A stretch of 64,000 bases of DNA from Stieleria bergensis (lineage in GTDB: Bacteria; Planctomycetota; Planctomycetia; Pirellulales; Pirellulaceae). The position numbers were made by a program, and so were the translations under genes. The notes beneath the pieces are model-generated. The model was not told where the DNA came from, made no database searches, and saw nothing but the letters and a program-made list of their open reading frames with translations. The stretch covers positions 5,540,816-5,604,815 of the forward strand of contig CP036272.1 in NCBI GenBank assembly GCA_007745635.1. Reading direction: 5' to 3'. Shown here in pieces: positions 1 through 10,284 of the stretch (its first letter is position 1; each line of letters opens with the position of its first letter).

Positions 1-1205
<1,205 letters not shown>

Positions 1206-1329
1206 ATATCACGCACTCATGGTTCTATTAGAACCGCTTGATCTCTATTTGCTAATTCAAAGAACCGCCAATTACCAAACAACAAGTCAAATTTGGACTT
1301 GGTCTGTGCGAAAGATCGCGGCCAAGTTC

Positions 1330-1438
1330 TTATGGTGACCATATCGGAAAGGCTCCACCTGTTCCCATCCCGAACACAGCAGTTAAGCTTTCCGAGCCGA
1401 TGATAGTGCCCACCAGTGCGAAAGTAGGTATCGCCATT
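1330..1438 (+). rRNA. rrf: 5S ribosomal RNA
   Basis: A segment of about 109 nt has the classic 5S core (cccatcccgaacacagcagttaag written in part: cccatcccgaacac) and complementary ends, tatggtgacc at 1331-1340 pairing with ggtatcgcca at 1428-1436. It follows the 23S gene by about 125 bp and is followed at once by a strong terminator, so the two rRNAs form one transcription unit. The exact ends are estimated from the terminal helix. Confidence 0.93.
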
Positions 1439-1442
1439 TTTT

Positions 1443-1474
1443 AAAAAAGCCTCGCCAAGTGCGAGGCTTTTTTT
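1443..1474 (+). terminator. Rho-independent terminator of the rRNA operon
   Basis: A perfect GC-rich stem (agcctcgc / gcgaggct) with the 5-nt loop caagt is flanked by a run of A on the 5' side and seven T on the 3' side. It starts within 6 bp of the 5S end, exactly where the rRNA operon should stop. The A/T arms extend the pairing, so it could work in both directions. Confidence 0.93.
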
Positions 1475-1604
1475 ATGCGCCGAGCTTCACCAGACGCATC
1501 AACCGTTTTAGCCTTCGCCTCGGGTCCCATCAGCAACACCTTCCCCCCTGCGAAAGCGCCAGCCGGGGAGTGTTTCTTTGCATCTGGCGTTGCCACGCCC
1601 CAGT

Positions 1605-1841
1605 CATCAACCCCCTCCCGCTTGCGGGAAGTCCGGCCGGTTTGCGACTGGTGGCGCCCTGATGATCATGCAAGTTTGCAAGGCGATGGCAACGATTGTT
1701 TCAAAGGCCGGCCGGGGAGGGCTTCGTTGTGGCTGCTTGCAGTTAGCGTTGCAACGTTTTTTTGGTGCGTGCAAGCACGGCACCCTACTGTTTTGCCCAT
1801 CAGCAACACCCTCACCTCGCCAGCGGTGGAGTGCAGTCAAC
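1605..1841. repeat. Diverged dispersed intergenic repeat, copy 1
   Basis: The spacer between the 5S terminator and the next gene (1475-1917) holds no convincing gene. Several blocks match, as reverse complement, the spacer near 9000: ggctgcttgcagttagcgtt at 1731-1750 against 9093-9118 (about 20 of 26 bases identical over the block 1731-1756), accctcacctcgc at 1808-1820 against 9074-9086, and gagtgcagtcaac at 1829-1841 against 9034-9046. A ccctcccgcttgcggga block at 1609-1625 resembles 9001-9016. The order is partly shuffled, which suggests decay of an older element. Confidence 0.65.
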
Positions 1842-1917
1842 AATTCATCAGCTGATCTTTGCTGCAGAGAGCCTCTCCCGATCGCAATCGCCTTGGATTT
1901 CGAATTAAACTACGCGA

Positions 1918-4080
1918 ATGAAACAGTTTTTCGCGTTGATCCTTGCCGTTTTTCTCTGTTCCACCCCAGCGATTGCCGCACCACCGAGTGCATGGCAACT
2001 GAGCTACGACGCAGGTTATCACGATGCCTTGGGGCGGTTTGCCGGCGGCAGCGAAATCATGCACCTGGTCGCTCATCGCGGAAAACTTTTCGCAACCAAT
2101 GGTTACTGGATGGACTCGCACTGGGTCATCCCACCGCATCAAGAAAAACAGTCCGCACAGGTGCTGCGACTTGATCAGCCTAATGCTCAGTGGCAAGTCG
2201 ATTTAGAACTCGGCCAGACCAACGGTTACGACCTGCGGTACATGAAAGGCAATATTCTGAAGTCCGTCACGTTTACCAGCGATGGCCTGGGAAACAAGCT
2301 CAGCGAACCGGTCGAACTGCTGGTGATGGCGGCTGGCGCAACCATGGAACGCGGCGGTGCGGTTTCTGCTTGGGTACGCAATGATCAGGATGGAACGTGG
2401 CACCATCAAATTGTGCGACATGGCGCCAACACCGGTGGCATTCGCTGGGTGCCACGCGATATGGAAATTTATCGTGATAAAATCACAGGCATTGAACGAC
2501 TGATTCTATTGCTAGGCAACCCAGGCGTTGTTTCAGGGGTTTACGATCCCAGCTTACCGGGAAAAATCCGCTGGGAGAACGTCCTGGAGTATCCGTTTCC
2601 TGACCTAGGTGCTGTCAAAACTCGACCACTGGGCGTTGTTCAGGCCAACGGATCGCTGCTGTTCTCAGTGGATGATGCGATCTTGCGCCGCAATGATGGA
2701 CCGCGTCCCACTTATACAGAAATCGTGCGTTTGGCCGATGATGTGGACACGGACGTGGGAGGAATTCGGGGCTTAACAACGATCAAGAACCCCAACGGCC
2801 CGGGAGATTCGATTCTGTTCTTGTGGGCCCCAGGTGGCCGCTCGACCAGTTTAGTCAAACGATTGGACCCCGACGGCAGGGGTGGGTACACCATCCACGA
2901 TGAAGCCAACATGATGGACCTGATGAGCCAAGAGTTGGACGTCAAAGTCACTTACACGCTGGGGGCCCACAACATGATGTACCCCGTCACGGATCCGGAA
3001 ACGGGCGAAACCGTTCATGTCATTGGATTCCAAGGGAATCTCAACGGGAAAGAGGAATTACGTTGGCCGGGTAGTCGGCTATACGCCGGTGCGATGTACG
3101 CGATCCGAGCAGCTGATGGCAGCTACTCCGTTTGTGAAGTCAACAACCGCTATCAGAAAGGCAAAAACATTTTGGTCTCTCCGAGAGCGTTTTGTCTTTC
3201 CCCGTTTGGTGATGACATGGTTTATGTTGGTGGCCATGACGCCAGCAATCGCATCAGTGACAACATGGCCTGGATCTGCAGAGCTCCGTTGAAGACCGTA
3301 CTTGGCCAACAACGCAGTGACGACATGCCCCAGACGCGTCGCTCTGAAACGGTCAATGCACGATTGCAAGCGGGACCGATTTATGAACTGCGAATCTACC
3401 AAGCCAATGAGCGGCGGATGCAAGACTTGGTCACTCGATTTCGCCAGCACACCGATGGATTGTTCAAACACCATGGCTTGCAACCGATGGTTTATTGGAC
3501 CGCTTCCGGCGGCACGCCACGACAGAACCGGCGGTTCATCTATGTCCTCAAACACCCCTCTCGCTATGCGGCATTTTCCAATTGGACCCACTTCACGAAC
3601 GATCGTCAGTGGCAGCGAGTCTTGGAAACGCCACAATTCCAGGGTCTGTTGTCCGGTAGGCCGGTCAGTTACTTTGCATTGCCTCCCGACGATGCCCGTT
3701 TGGAAGAAGTGCTGTCAAGGAAACAAGGAGGCATCCATGAACTGCGCATTTACCAAGCCGCAAACGCTGATGCACAGAAACTAAAGCAGTTCTACCGGGA
3801 GACGATGCAACCAGCGTTGGAACAGCATCAAATCTCCACGCTGACCACCTGGACTCCATTTGACCGGCCCGAGTCGGAGCATCTGTTGATCACGATTCTG
3901 CATCATCAAGACGCGGAAACGGTAACAGCCAACTGGCGTGCGGTGAACAACGATCCAACCTGGCAATCGGCCAGCAAAGACAACGAACTGCTAGAGAGCG
4001 TCCTTCACCCGCGACAGAGCACCATGCTTGACACCACGGACTTTTCCCACATTCCATCACTCAATCCAAACCGGCCTTGA
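1918..4080 (+). CDS. Secreted protein with two C-terminal NIPSNAP domains
   Basis: A 720-residue protein with a clear signal peptide (hydrophobic residues 4-20 ending in AIA). The first 460 residues or so contain no catalytic motif I recognise; their glycine/aspartate-rich, repetitive strand-like pattern would suit a beta-propeller, but that is a guess. Two related modules follow, starting near residues 486 and 604, each opening with the sequence ELRIYQ and running about 110 residues; these match the NIPSNAP family, a ferredoxin-like fold. The protein is probably exported. The next gene begins 6 bp after its stop, and a sulfatase follows, so the three are likely co-transcribed and may act together on an external substrate. 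The ATG at 1918 sits directly before the signal peptide. Confidence 0.85.
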   Translation: MKQFFALILAVFLCSTPAIAAPPSAWQLSYDAGYHDALGRFAGGSEIMHLVAHRGKLFATNGYWMDSHWVIPPHQEKQSAQVLRLDQPNAQWQVDLELGQTNGYDLRYMKGNILKSVTFTSDGLGNKLSEPVELLVMAAGATMERGGAVSAWVRNDQDGTWHHQIVRHGANTGGIRWVPRDMEIYRDKITGIERLILLLGNPGVVSGVYDPSLPGKIRWENVLEYPFPDLGAVKTRPLGVVQANGSLLFSVDDAILRRNDGPRPTYTEIVRLADDVDTDVGGIRGLTTIKNPNGPGDSILFLWAPGGRSTSLVKRLDPDGRGGYTIHDEANMMDLMSQELDVKVTYTLGAHNMMYPVTDPETGETVHVIGFQGNLNGKEELRWPGSRLYAGAMYAIRAADGSYSVCEVNNRYQKGKNILVSPRAFCLSPFGDDMVYVGGHDASNRISDNMAWICRAPLKTVLGQQRSDDMPQTRRSETVNARLQAGPIYELRIYQANERRMQDLVTRFRQHTDGLFKHHGLQPMVYWTASGGTPRQNRRFIYVLKHPSRYAAFSNWTHFTNDRQWQRVLETPQFQGLLSGRPVSYFALPPDDARLEEVLSRKQGGIHELRIYQAANADAQKLKQFYRETMQPALEQHQISTLTTWTPFDRPESEHLLITILHHQDAETVTANWRAVNNDPTWQSASKDNELLESVLHPRQSTMLDTTDFSHIPSLNPNRP

Positions 4081-4086
4081 TCATCC

Positions 4087-4992
4087 ATGCAACGGACAAC
4101 CGCGTTCTTAAGACTCGCTGCAACCGGGCTATTGCTGTCCATCGCAACGCTTTCGTCGGCAGCAGACCTGGAATCGGGAACGCACCTGATCAAACAGTCC
4201 TGGTCACAGGAATCCAATTATCCGCGTCCATATTTCGTGCATTTGCCACAACTGGCGAAATCAAAACCGCTACCGGTTTTGGTGTTCTTGCATGGCAACG
4301 GCGGGAACGCAGAGGGGGCGATGCGCGGCTTTGTCAACAAACACCCAAAAATCGCCCAGCAGTACCTGTTAGTGTTCCCAGAGGGATATCAAAAAAGCTG
4401 GAACATTGTCTCGGAGCGTTCGCGGGCTGATGACATCAGCTTTGTTGAAGCGGTGGTCCGTGCAGTCGTTTCACACGACAATGCCAGCAACGAAAAGGTC
4501 TCCTTACTGGGCGTGTCGAATGGTGCCGCCTTGGTCAATGCTTTCATGATCGAAAGTGACTTGAGCGTCGTTCACAACTGTATCACCGCCGTCAGCCCAT
4601 TAAACGCTTATCAATTTGACGGCAAACACTTTCGGGCTCGCGGCAAAGACAATGCGTACCGGCAGCAAGTGAAGCCGCAACTGGGAAGACGCCTGCTGAA
4701 CATCTCCGGCACTCAGGACCATCTCGTGCCTTACCTCGGCGGTCCATCGCCGGTCATTCCCGCCAAAGACGGCAAACTAACATTTGTTGATGCTGAAGAG
4801 TCAACCTATCTATGGGCCAAGGCGATGGGTTACCAGGGCCGCAAATTTAACTCCGCGACCTCGCAAGATGCATCGGTTGAAGTGTTCAGCTACTTGAACG
4901 GTGATGTGGTGCACTTCAAAGTGAATGGAGAAGGGCATGGCGCCTTTCGGGCGATCGATCAAGAGAAACTCCTCCAATTCCTTCGTCATTGA
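4087..4992 (+). CDS. Secreted alpha/beta hydrolase, PHB-depolymerase/feruloyl-esterase type
   Basis: A 301-residue protein with an N-terminal signal peptide (about residues 1-25). An oxyanion-type segment LVFLHGNGGN lies near residue 70. The nucleophile elbow GVSNG places the serine at 144; D211 (in GTQDHLVPY) and H284 (in GEGHGAF) complete a plausible Ser-Asp-His triad. Spacing and motifs resemble LpqC/PHB-depolymerase-like esterases that cleave polyester or feruloyl ester bonds outside the cytoplasm; the substrate is not known. It starts 6 bp after the preceding gene and ends 44 bp before a sulfatase, so a shared role in breaking down an esterified, sulfated polymer is reasonable inference. 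Confidence 0.85.
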   Translation: MQRTTAFLRLAATGLLLSIATLSSAADLESGTHLIKQSWSQESNYPRPYFVHLPQLAKSKPLPVLVFLHGNGGNAEGAMRGFVNKHPKIAQQYLLVFPEGYQKSWNIVSERSRADDISFVEAVVRAVVSHDNASNEKVSLLGVSNGAALVNAFMIESDLSVVHNCITAVSPLNAYQFDGKHFRARGKDNAYRQQVKPQLGRRLLNISGTQDHLVPYLGGPSPVIPAKDGKLTFVDAEESTYLWAKAMGYQGRKFNSATSQDASVEVFSYLNGDVVHFKVNGEGHGAFRAIDQEKLLQFLRH

Positions 4993-5036
4993 TCGCTTCC
5001 TGTTACAAGACGACACGTTGATTTGATTCCCCACAG

Positions 5037-6473
5037 ATGAGTTCTACTACGATGCTTCGATACCTTGCCCTAGCCGTGGCGATTCTGTTCTTTGCCGCAC
5101 CGAATGCCGTCGCGCAGCGTCCAAACGTTGTCCTGATTGCAGTTGACGATTTAAATGATTGGATCGGAGTCTTGGGAGGTCATCCGCAAGCGAAAACGCC
5201 GGGCATGGATGGCTTAGCCAATCAGGGTGTCCTGTTCACCAATGCGCATTGCCAATCGCCCGTGTGTAATCCCTCACGAGCGAGCTTGATGACGGGCCTG
5301 TTTCCGAGCACCTCAGGAATCTATTTCCTGAATCCCGACCTTGCTGAGTCGCCCGTTGCACAAAAAAGCACGCTGCTGCCCAAACGATTTCAACAAGAAG
5401 GCTACAACGTCAACGGAGCTGGCAAGCTGTTCCACGGCGGGCAAAGTCGCAAGTACTGGCCCGACTGGCGGAACTTTGGCGGAGCGAGCTGGCCGCGACA
5501 AACCCCCAAGCTTGCTCCCTTTAAAGGCCATCCATTGTGGGACTGGGGGATTGTCCCCGAAAGTGATGTGGATTCACCAGATTACAACACGGCAAGCTGG
5601 GCAATCGAACAACTACAACAACCGCACAGTGAACCGTTTCTGATGGGCGTTGGCTTTTCTCGCCCCCACGTGCCGCAGTATGCCTCCAAGAAGTGGTTTG
5701 ATTTGTACCCGAATGACTCCTTGCAACTGCCCAAGTCTCTCCAAGACGACTTGAACGACGTCCCCGAATATGGCGTCGACATCACGCGTCTGAAGCACAT
5801 TGCGCCAACACATCAGTGGGTCACCGATAACGATCAATGGAAACCGCTGGTGCGATCCTACCTGGCATGCGTTAGCTTTGTCGATTCCCAGGTGCAACGT
5901 GTTGTGGAGGCAATCAATCAAAGCCCTCATCGCGACAACACTTACATTGTGTTATTCAGTGACCATGGTTTTCACCTGGGTGAAAAAGAACGCTACGCCA
6001 AACGCAGTCTCTGGCGTGACAGCACGCGAGTGCCAATGATCATCTCTGGCCCCGGTATCAAACCAGGCGTCTGCGAGGCTCCTGTGCAGTTGATCGACCT
6101 CTATCCAACCCTGCTGGACCTCTGTGACATGAAACCGAGCGACAAACTAGAAGGGCACTCGCTTCGACCGATCCTGCAGAACCCGTCCGCCGATTGGAAG
6201 CACTACGCCCGTTGCAGTTTTGGCCCCGGCAACTACGCCATTGTCTCGCGGGACTATCGCTACATTCATTACAACGACGGATCCGAAGAGTTGTACCACA
6301 GCCAGACGGATGAGCATGAATGGAAGAATTTGATCGGGATCAAAGCTCACGATGCTGCTCTGGCTGAACTGCGCAGACAAGTCCCTGAAGAGCGGCATGC
6401 GGTGCTGGGAAAAGGGTCCACAGGTCATCAATCATTCAGCGCCACGGAAGCCAAATGGAACGCGGCCAAGTGA
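5037..6473 (+). CDS. Secreted sulfatase, iduronate-2-sulfatase-like
   Basis: A 478-residue type I sulfatase. The signal peptide covers about residues 1-28. The mature protein opens with the metal-binding segment VVLIAVDDLNDW. The formylglycine motif C-x-P-S-R is present as CNPSR with the cysteine at residue 77, so activity needs a formylglycine-generating enzyme, which is not in this window. Later metal-site features are also present (FSDHGFHLGEK). The DDLNDW start and overall length suit the iduronate-2-sulfatase/choline-sulfatase branch common in planctomycetes. Likely exported and acting on sulfated polysaccharide or a sulfate ester; the exact substrate cannot be read from sequence. Third gene of the 1918-6473 set. 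Confidence 0.93.
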   Translation: MSSTTMLRYLALAVAILFFAAPNAVAQRPNVVLIAVDDLNDWIGVLGGHPQAKTPGMDGLANQGVLFTNAHCQSPVCNPSRASLMTGLFPSTSGIYFLNPDLAESPVAQKSTLLPKRFQQEGYNVNGAGKLFHGGQSRKYWPDWRNFGGASWPRQTPKLAPFKGHPLWDWGIVPESDVDSPDYNTASWAIEQLQQPHSEPFLMGVGFSRPHVPQYASKKWFDLYPNDSLQLPKSLQDDLNDVPEYGVDITRLKHIAPTHQWVTDNDQWKPLVRSYLACVSFVDSQVQRVVEAINQSPHRDNTYIVLFSDHGFHLGEKERYAKRSLWRDSTRVPMIISGPGIKPGVCEAPVQLIDLYPTLLDLCDMKPSDKLEGHSLRPILQNPSADWKHYARCSFGPGNYAIVSRDYRYIHYNDGSEELYHSQTDEHEWKNLIGIKAHDAALAELRRQVPEERHAVLGKGSTGHQSFSATEAKWNAAK

Positions 6474-6718
6474 TTCTCACCCGAACGACTTCACAACGAA
6501 GGATGCAATTGATTGCTTAACGATGAAAGCGTGTCACTCGGAATGCAGAATCGGCCCGTTGTAAAATGCGGCGGGGCATTCCCACCGAATCATGCCCGCC
6601 TCTCGCTGCAAACGATTGCAGACCGCTGGACACGCACATGAAAGCAGGCCGCTTGCGGCACCAGCCATGGCGACGCTGATCACAGAGTTTGAGCGGTGTG
6701 ATTTTCGGTCCCTGCAAG

Positions 6719-7900
6719 CTACTGCGTTTGCTTGGCCTCGGCCAGTTTTCGAATCGAATCCTTGGTGTTTTGGTACGACATGCGAATGGTTTTAGCCTCG
6801 CCACCGACAGCCTGCTGCATTGCCACATGGGCTTGTTCGTAAAACTTGATTGCGGTCAGTAAGTCATCCTTCATTCCACCCTGATCAATCAACTGTTGCA
6901 TCAATGAAGCGGTGATCAAACGGTTCGTGACCAATGCTGCACGGTAGGCATCAGAGAGGTCTTGCAAGCGTCCTCCAGTCCCAGCGATCCGAACGGCGTG
7001 ATCGACCATTTGATCGGACAAGACTTCCAAGGTCCTGGCATCGGCAGATCGCGCCCCTTCGGCCAGCACCCTTGCCAGCAAACCATTGATTCGAAAACGG
7101 AACGCGAATTCATCGAAGAAGGCTTGCTGCGTCTCGTTCTCAGGTGGATGCATTTCAACAAAGCCGTGTCGGAAAAACAGAACCAACAGCCGCCAGTTCT
7201 CTGAGCTGCCAATCCCGTGTGCTCCGTTCGGAACCACAGCCTCCGCAACGGCATCCTGAAGCGGCGATTGCTCGCTGATCTTTGCCAACACATGCTCATG
7301 ATTCTGCCGCCAGTCTGCTTGCTGACGAAGGAACTGTTCATGCACATCATCAGGGCAAGCGCCGATGGTCATGGCAAACTGCAACAGTCCCAAGGCGGTG
7401 TCATTGGCATCTTGTAACATTTCCTCCGAATTGCCTTTCGCTTGTTCCATCGACAGTAAGTCCGTTTGGTACTCCTGAAAAGCGTCGAACAACGTTTGGT
7501 GTTTCTGTCCGCCCATTGCGCGCGAAGTCCGTTCGGCAAGCGTTCGCCCCTGGTCATCCAGGCGAAACCAAAACAGCCACGCAGCAACCACGATCGCGAA
7601 CAACAAGCACAGCGAAACAATCGCGGGAACAATGAATTGATTCTTGGTTTTCTGCTGGGTGACGGGGATCGCCTCGCGTCCTAACGCAGATTGACGCAAG
7701 GCCTCCGGATCGCTTGGAAACTGACTCGGCACCGCGGTCAATTGATCGACGAGGCTGGCTTCCTGCCCCGCCAATTGCTCAGCGGTTGGTAACGTTGTGT
7801 GGAATCGGTGCTGACAAGTTGGGCAGCTGACCACGATCGTCTGTCCCGGCTGGGCTGCGGGCGCCAAGGTTTGACTACATTGAGGACAATGAATCTGCAC
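6719..7900 (-). CDS. Zinc-ribbon membrane protein, MJ0042-like N-terminus
   Basis: About 393 residues if it starts at the GTG at 7900, which is preceded by gaagg ten bases upstream; the open frame extends to 8050 but that extension has no family character. Just inside the start are two CxxC pairs (CPQC and CPTC, about 17 residues apart), forming a small MJ0042/zinc-ribbon knuckle. A polar linker follows, then one strong membrane segment (AIVSLCLLFAIVVAAWLFWF), then about 250 mostly helical residues. This is the familiar planctomycete layout of a cytoplasmic zinc ribbon tethered to a helical domain on the other side of a membrane. Function unknown. It is divergent from pgl. Confidence 0.75.
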   Translation of the reverse strand: MQIHCPQCSQTLAPAAQPGQTIVVSCPTCQHRFHTTLPTAEQLAGQEASLVDQLTAVPSQFPSDPEALRQSALGREAIPVTQQKTKNQFIVPAIVSLCLLFAIVVAAWLFWFRLDDQGRTLAERTSRAMGGQKHQTLFDAFQEYQTDLLSMEQAKGNSEEMLQDANDTALGLLQFAMTIGACPDDVHEQFLRQQADWRQNHEHVLAKISEQSPLQDAVAEAVVPNGAHGIGSSENWRLLVLFFRHGFVEMHPPENETQQAFFDEFAFRFRINGLLARVLAEGARSADARTLEVLSDQMVDHAVRIAGTGGRLQDLSDAYRAALVTNRLITASLMQQLIDQGGMKDDLLTAIKFYEQAHVAMQQAVGGEAKTIRMSYQNTKDSIRKLAEAKQTQ

Positions 7901-8283
7901 GATCAGGGATCCTTCGGGTGTTCGACATCCAACAAAGTGATCGGTTATCGTCCTCGATTGAGCGCAAACTAACCATCCATCCGGGGAATCCTTCACGGAA
8001 AGTTCATCCTGCTGCTCACTCACCCCTCCTGCTGACCGGTCGGCAACCAACCGGCAATGGAGACGTAAATTGCCGGCATCGCCACGATGGCCTAGCGATC
8101 AGGCAAGGGCATGCCGCGATCAATCCCAGAGAGTTCCGTCGGTGAAAAACGGCTATCTGCGGTTGCCGGGTCATGCTGAAGTCGGAAAATGGCACCTACC
8201 GAGCGGACTCGCTGGGCGTTCACTTGAAACGCGCAGTGATTGATTCGCAGCTCTTTTTTCGAACCATCAGGCAACCACAGCCA
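7901..8283. other. Divergent intergenic region, no gene seen
   Basis: This 383-bp spacer separates the minus-strand zinc-ribbon gene from pgl and must hold promoters for both. I see no convincing -35/-10 pair, operator or RNA. Open frames entering it from either side are extensions of the two genes without conserved sequence. Confidence 0.5.
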
Positions 8284-8973
8284 ATGACATTTCCTTTTGA
8301 ACCCTACAGCAGCGTTGAAGCCCTCCAACAGTCCGTGACCGACGCTTTTTGCGAACTGGCACTGCAATGCATCGAGCGTAAAGGCAGCTTCCAAGTGTCA
8401 CTCTCAGGAGGTTCCACGCCCAAACGAGTTTACGAGATGCTGGCCGATCGAGACTTGCCCTGGGACAAGATCCATTTCTACTGGGGCGATGAAAGGAACG
8501 TGCCGGCGGATCATCAAGACAGCAACTACCGGATGGTCAACCTAGCGCTGCTTAGCAAGATTCGGATTCCCAGCGAAAACGTCCACCCTGTCCCGGTTAA
8601 TGTAGAGGATCCAGCCTCGGCTGCTGCAGAGTACAATTCAACACTGCAGGCGACCTGTGACGGGAAGTGGGACTTGGTGCTGCTAGGCATGGGTGACGAC
8701 GCGCACACGGCATCGTTGTTTCCAGAGACGAAAGCGCTCGCAGAGCAACAGCGACTGTTCGTAGAAAACTTCGTGCCAAAGTTTGACGCGTTTCGCTACA
8801 CAATGACATACTCCGCCATCGCCGCTGGTGCGGAATGCTGGTTCATCATCACTGGCCAGGCAAAGCAGGACGCCTTGCAGCAAGTGTTGACCGGTGACGC
8901 CAATCCCAGCCTGTACCCGTCCCAGCTGATCAAGCCAACCCGCTGGTTCGTTGACGCAGCCGCAACCCAATAA
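8284..8973 (+). CDS. pgl: 6-phosphogluconolactonase
   Basis: A 229-residue member of the glucosamine-6-phosphate isomerase/6-phosphogluconolactonase family. It hydrolyses 6-phosphogluconolactone to 6-phosphogluconate in the oxidative pentose phosphate pathway, in the cytoplasm. Diagnostic segments are FQVSLSGGSTPKRVYEML, IHFYWGDERNVP and LLGMGDDAHTASLFPET, the last carrying the DGH-like active-site loop. The open frame reaches back to 8173, but the ATG at 8284 gives the normal family length and N-terminus. No zwf or gnd gene is adjacent; it stands alone, followed by a repeat-filled spacer. Confidence 0.92.
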   Translation: MTFPFEPYSSVEALQQSVTDAFCELALQCIERKGSFQVSLSGGSTPKRVYEMLADRDLPWDKIHFYWGDERNVPADHQDSNYRMVNLALLSKIRIPSENVHPVPVNVEDPASAAAEYNSTLQATCDGKWDLVLLGMGDDAHTASLFPETKALAEQQRLFVENFVPKFDAFRYTMTYSAIAAGAECWFIITGQAKQDALQQVLTGDANPSLYPSQLIKPTRWFVDAAATQ

Positions 8974-8995
8974 ACGGCTGATGCGTGATTGACTG

Positions 8996-9130
8996 AACCC
9001 GCCCGCAAGCGGGAGGGTGTTGCTTAAAGAACCGTTGACTGCACTCTCCCGCTGGCGGGAGAGTCGAGCCTAAGCGAGGTGAGGGTGAAGGGGTTGGCAA
9101 CGCCAACCGCAGGCAGCCAAAGCGGCTGAT
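8996..9130. repeat. Diverged dispersed intergenic repeat, copy 2, with REP-like palindrome
   Basis: A spacer of palindromic and repeat-like blocks between convergent pgl and tadC. It contains a perfect inverted repeat at 9043-9064 (actctcccgc, tg, gcgggagagt) and a second GC-rich palindrome at 9001-9014 (cccgcaagcggg). The blocks 9034-9046, 9074-9086 and 9093-9118 recur in reverse complement in the spacer at 1731-1841. The hairpins could also terminate transcription from both sides, although no T-run follows. Confidence 0.7.
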
Positions 9131-9154
9131 GGCTCTCGCGACGAGGGCAGCGGA

Positions 9155-10141
9155 TCAGTTTGGTGGTCCGCTATCAGGTGCGATCAGTGTGCGATACATG
9201 CTGATACCGGCGGGTCCGACCAAGATCACAAAGATGCCTGGAAAGATGAACAGGACGAGCGGGAAGATCATTTTCACAGCCGTCTTGGCTGCCTTCTCTT
9301 CCGCGATCTGACGACGACGAATCCGCATCGAGTCACTTTGCACACGCAATGCATCGGCCACCGACGAGCCGAACTTATCGGCTTGAATCAGAATCGAAGC
9401 GAGCTGTTTCAAGTCATCCACACCGCTGCGGAAGCCGAGTGCTTGCAGGACTTCACTACGAGTCCGTCCGAGTTGGAGTTGCTTGTTAGCGATTCCGAAT
9501 TCTTCGCCGACTTCTTTGTGGCTTTTGGACATTTCCTCGGCCACCTTTCGAAGTGCTTGGTCGATCCCCAGACCGGCTTCCACACAAACGACCATCAAGT
9601 CCAATGCGTCGGGCAGCCCCAAGAAGATTTTCTCTTTTCGTTTCCTCGCCTTCATGCCCAGCACAAACCGCGGAAGCAAGAAGCCAATGATCAGACCACC
9701 GGCAACCTTGATCACCATGTCTTGGCTCAGTCCGTTGGCAAACAGACCGTAGCCGCTACCGATCAACAACCCGATTCCGGTACAGGCCAACTGGATCATC
9801 TTGAAGACAATCGGAGCCGCTTCGCGCCGATAGCCAGCATTGAGCAGCACTTCTCGCAGTGCCCCCATTTCTTTTTCATTGCCGCTGACTTTGTCGGCAA
9901 TCGGATTGGCAGCCTTTTCCAAGTACATGGTCAGGGCTTCATTGCGAGACGAGCCCTCTTGGGTATCACCGGCGAGGTCACTATTGCGGACGCGCATCCG
10001 TTCCAAGCGTGCTTCGGCCTGGGGCTTGTCTGCGCCCGAGACGCGTGTCAGCACAAACCATGCTCCCAAGGAAACACAGACAAAGATCGCGACGGTTGTC
10101 AGCAGGATCGGATTATCAAGAAAAGCAAGCGGGAGTGTCAT
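9155..10141 (-). CDS. tadC: Tad pilus platform protein TadC (type II secretion F family)
   Basis: A 328-residue inner-membrane protein of the GspF/TadC family. An N-terminal membrane segment (about residues 9-28) is followed by a cytoplasmic part, paired membrane segments near the middle, the T2SSF domain (recognisable around GLPDALDLMVVCVEAGLGID and LRVQSDSMRIRRRQ), and a C-terminal hydrophobic hairpin. It forms the platform on which the TadA ATPase assembles Flp pilin. The frame runs on to 10228, but the ATG at 10141 directly before the first membrane segment is the better start. It is last in the minus-strand order tadA-tadB-tadC, which is the standard Tad arrangement. Confidence 0.9.
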   Translation of the reverse strand: MTLPLAFLDNPILLTTVAIFVCVSLGAWFVLTRVSGADKPQAEARLERMRVRNSDLAGDTQEGSSRNEALTMYLEKAANPIADKVSGNEKEMGALREVLLNAGYRREAAPIVFKMIQLACTGIGLLIGSGYGLFANGLSQDMVIKVAGGLIIGFLLPRFVLGMKARKRKEKIFLGLPDALDLMVVCVEAGLGIDQALRKVAEEMSKSHKEVGEEFGIANKQLQLGRTRSEVLQALGFRSGVDDLKQLASILIQADKFGSSVADALRVQSDSMRIRRRQIAEEKAAKTAVKMIFPLVLFIFPGIFVILVGPAGISMYRTLIAPDSGPPN

Positions 10142-10284
10142 GGGATCGTCACTCGATAGTAAACAGAAGTGTGTGCGGTCAGTTTCAGAGCAGTGCTGTG
10201 TCGAGAGCTTGGTTCTGGGGCGAACCACGTTTCATCAAGCAGACTGTTTCTCTAGGTTGCCGTGCCTAAGCACAGTGGTTGTCA

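Noticed and set aside
1578-2174. Plus-strand open frame before and overlapping the NIPSNAP gene
   Set aside because: It lies across the repeat-filled spacer and the signal peptide of the real gene, with no protein-like features.
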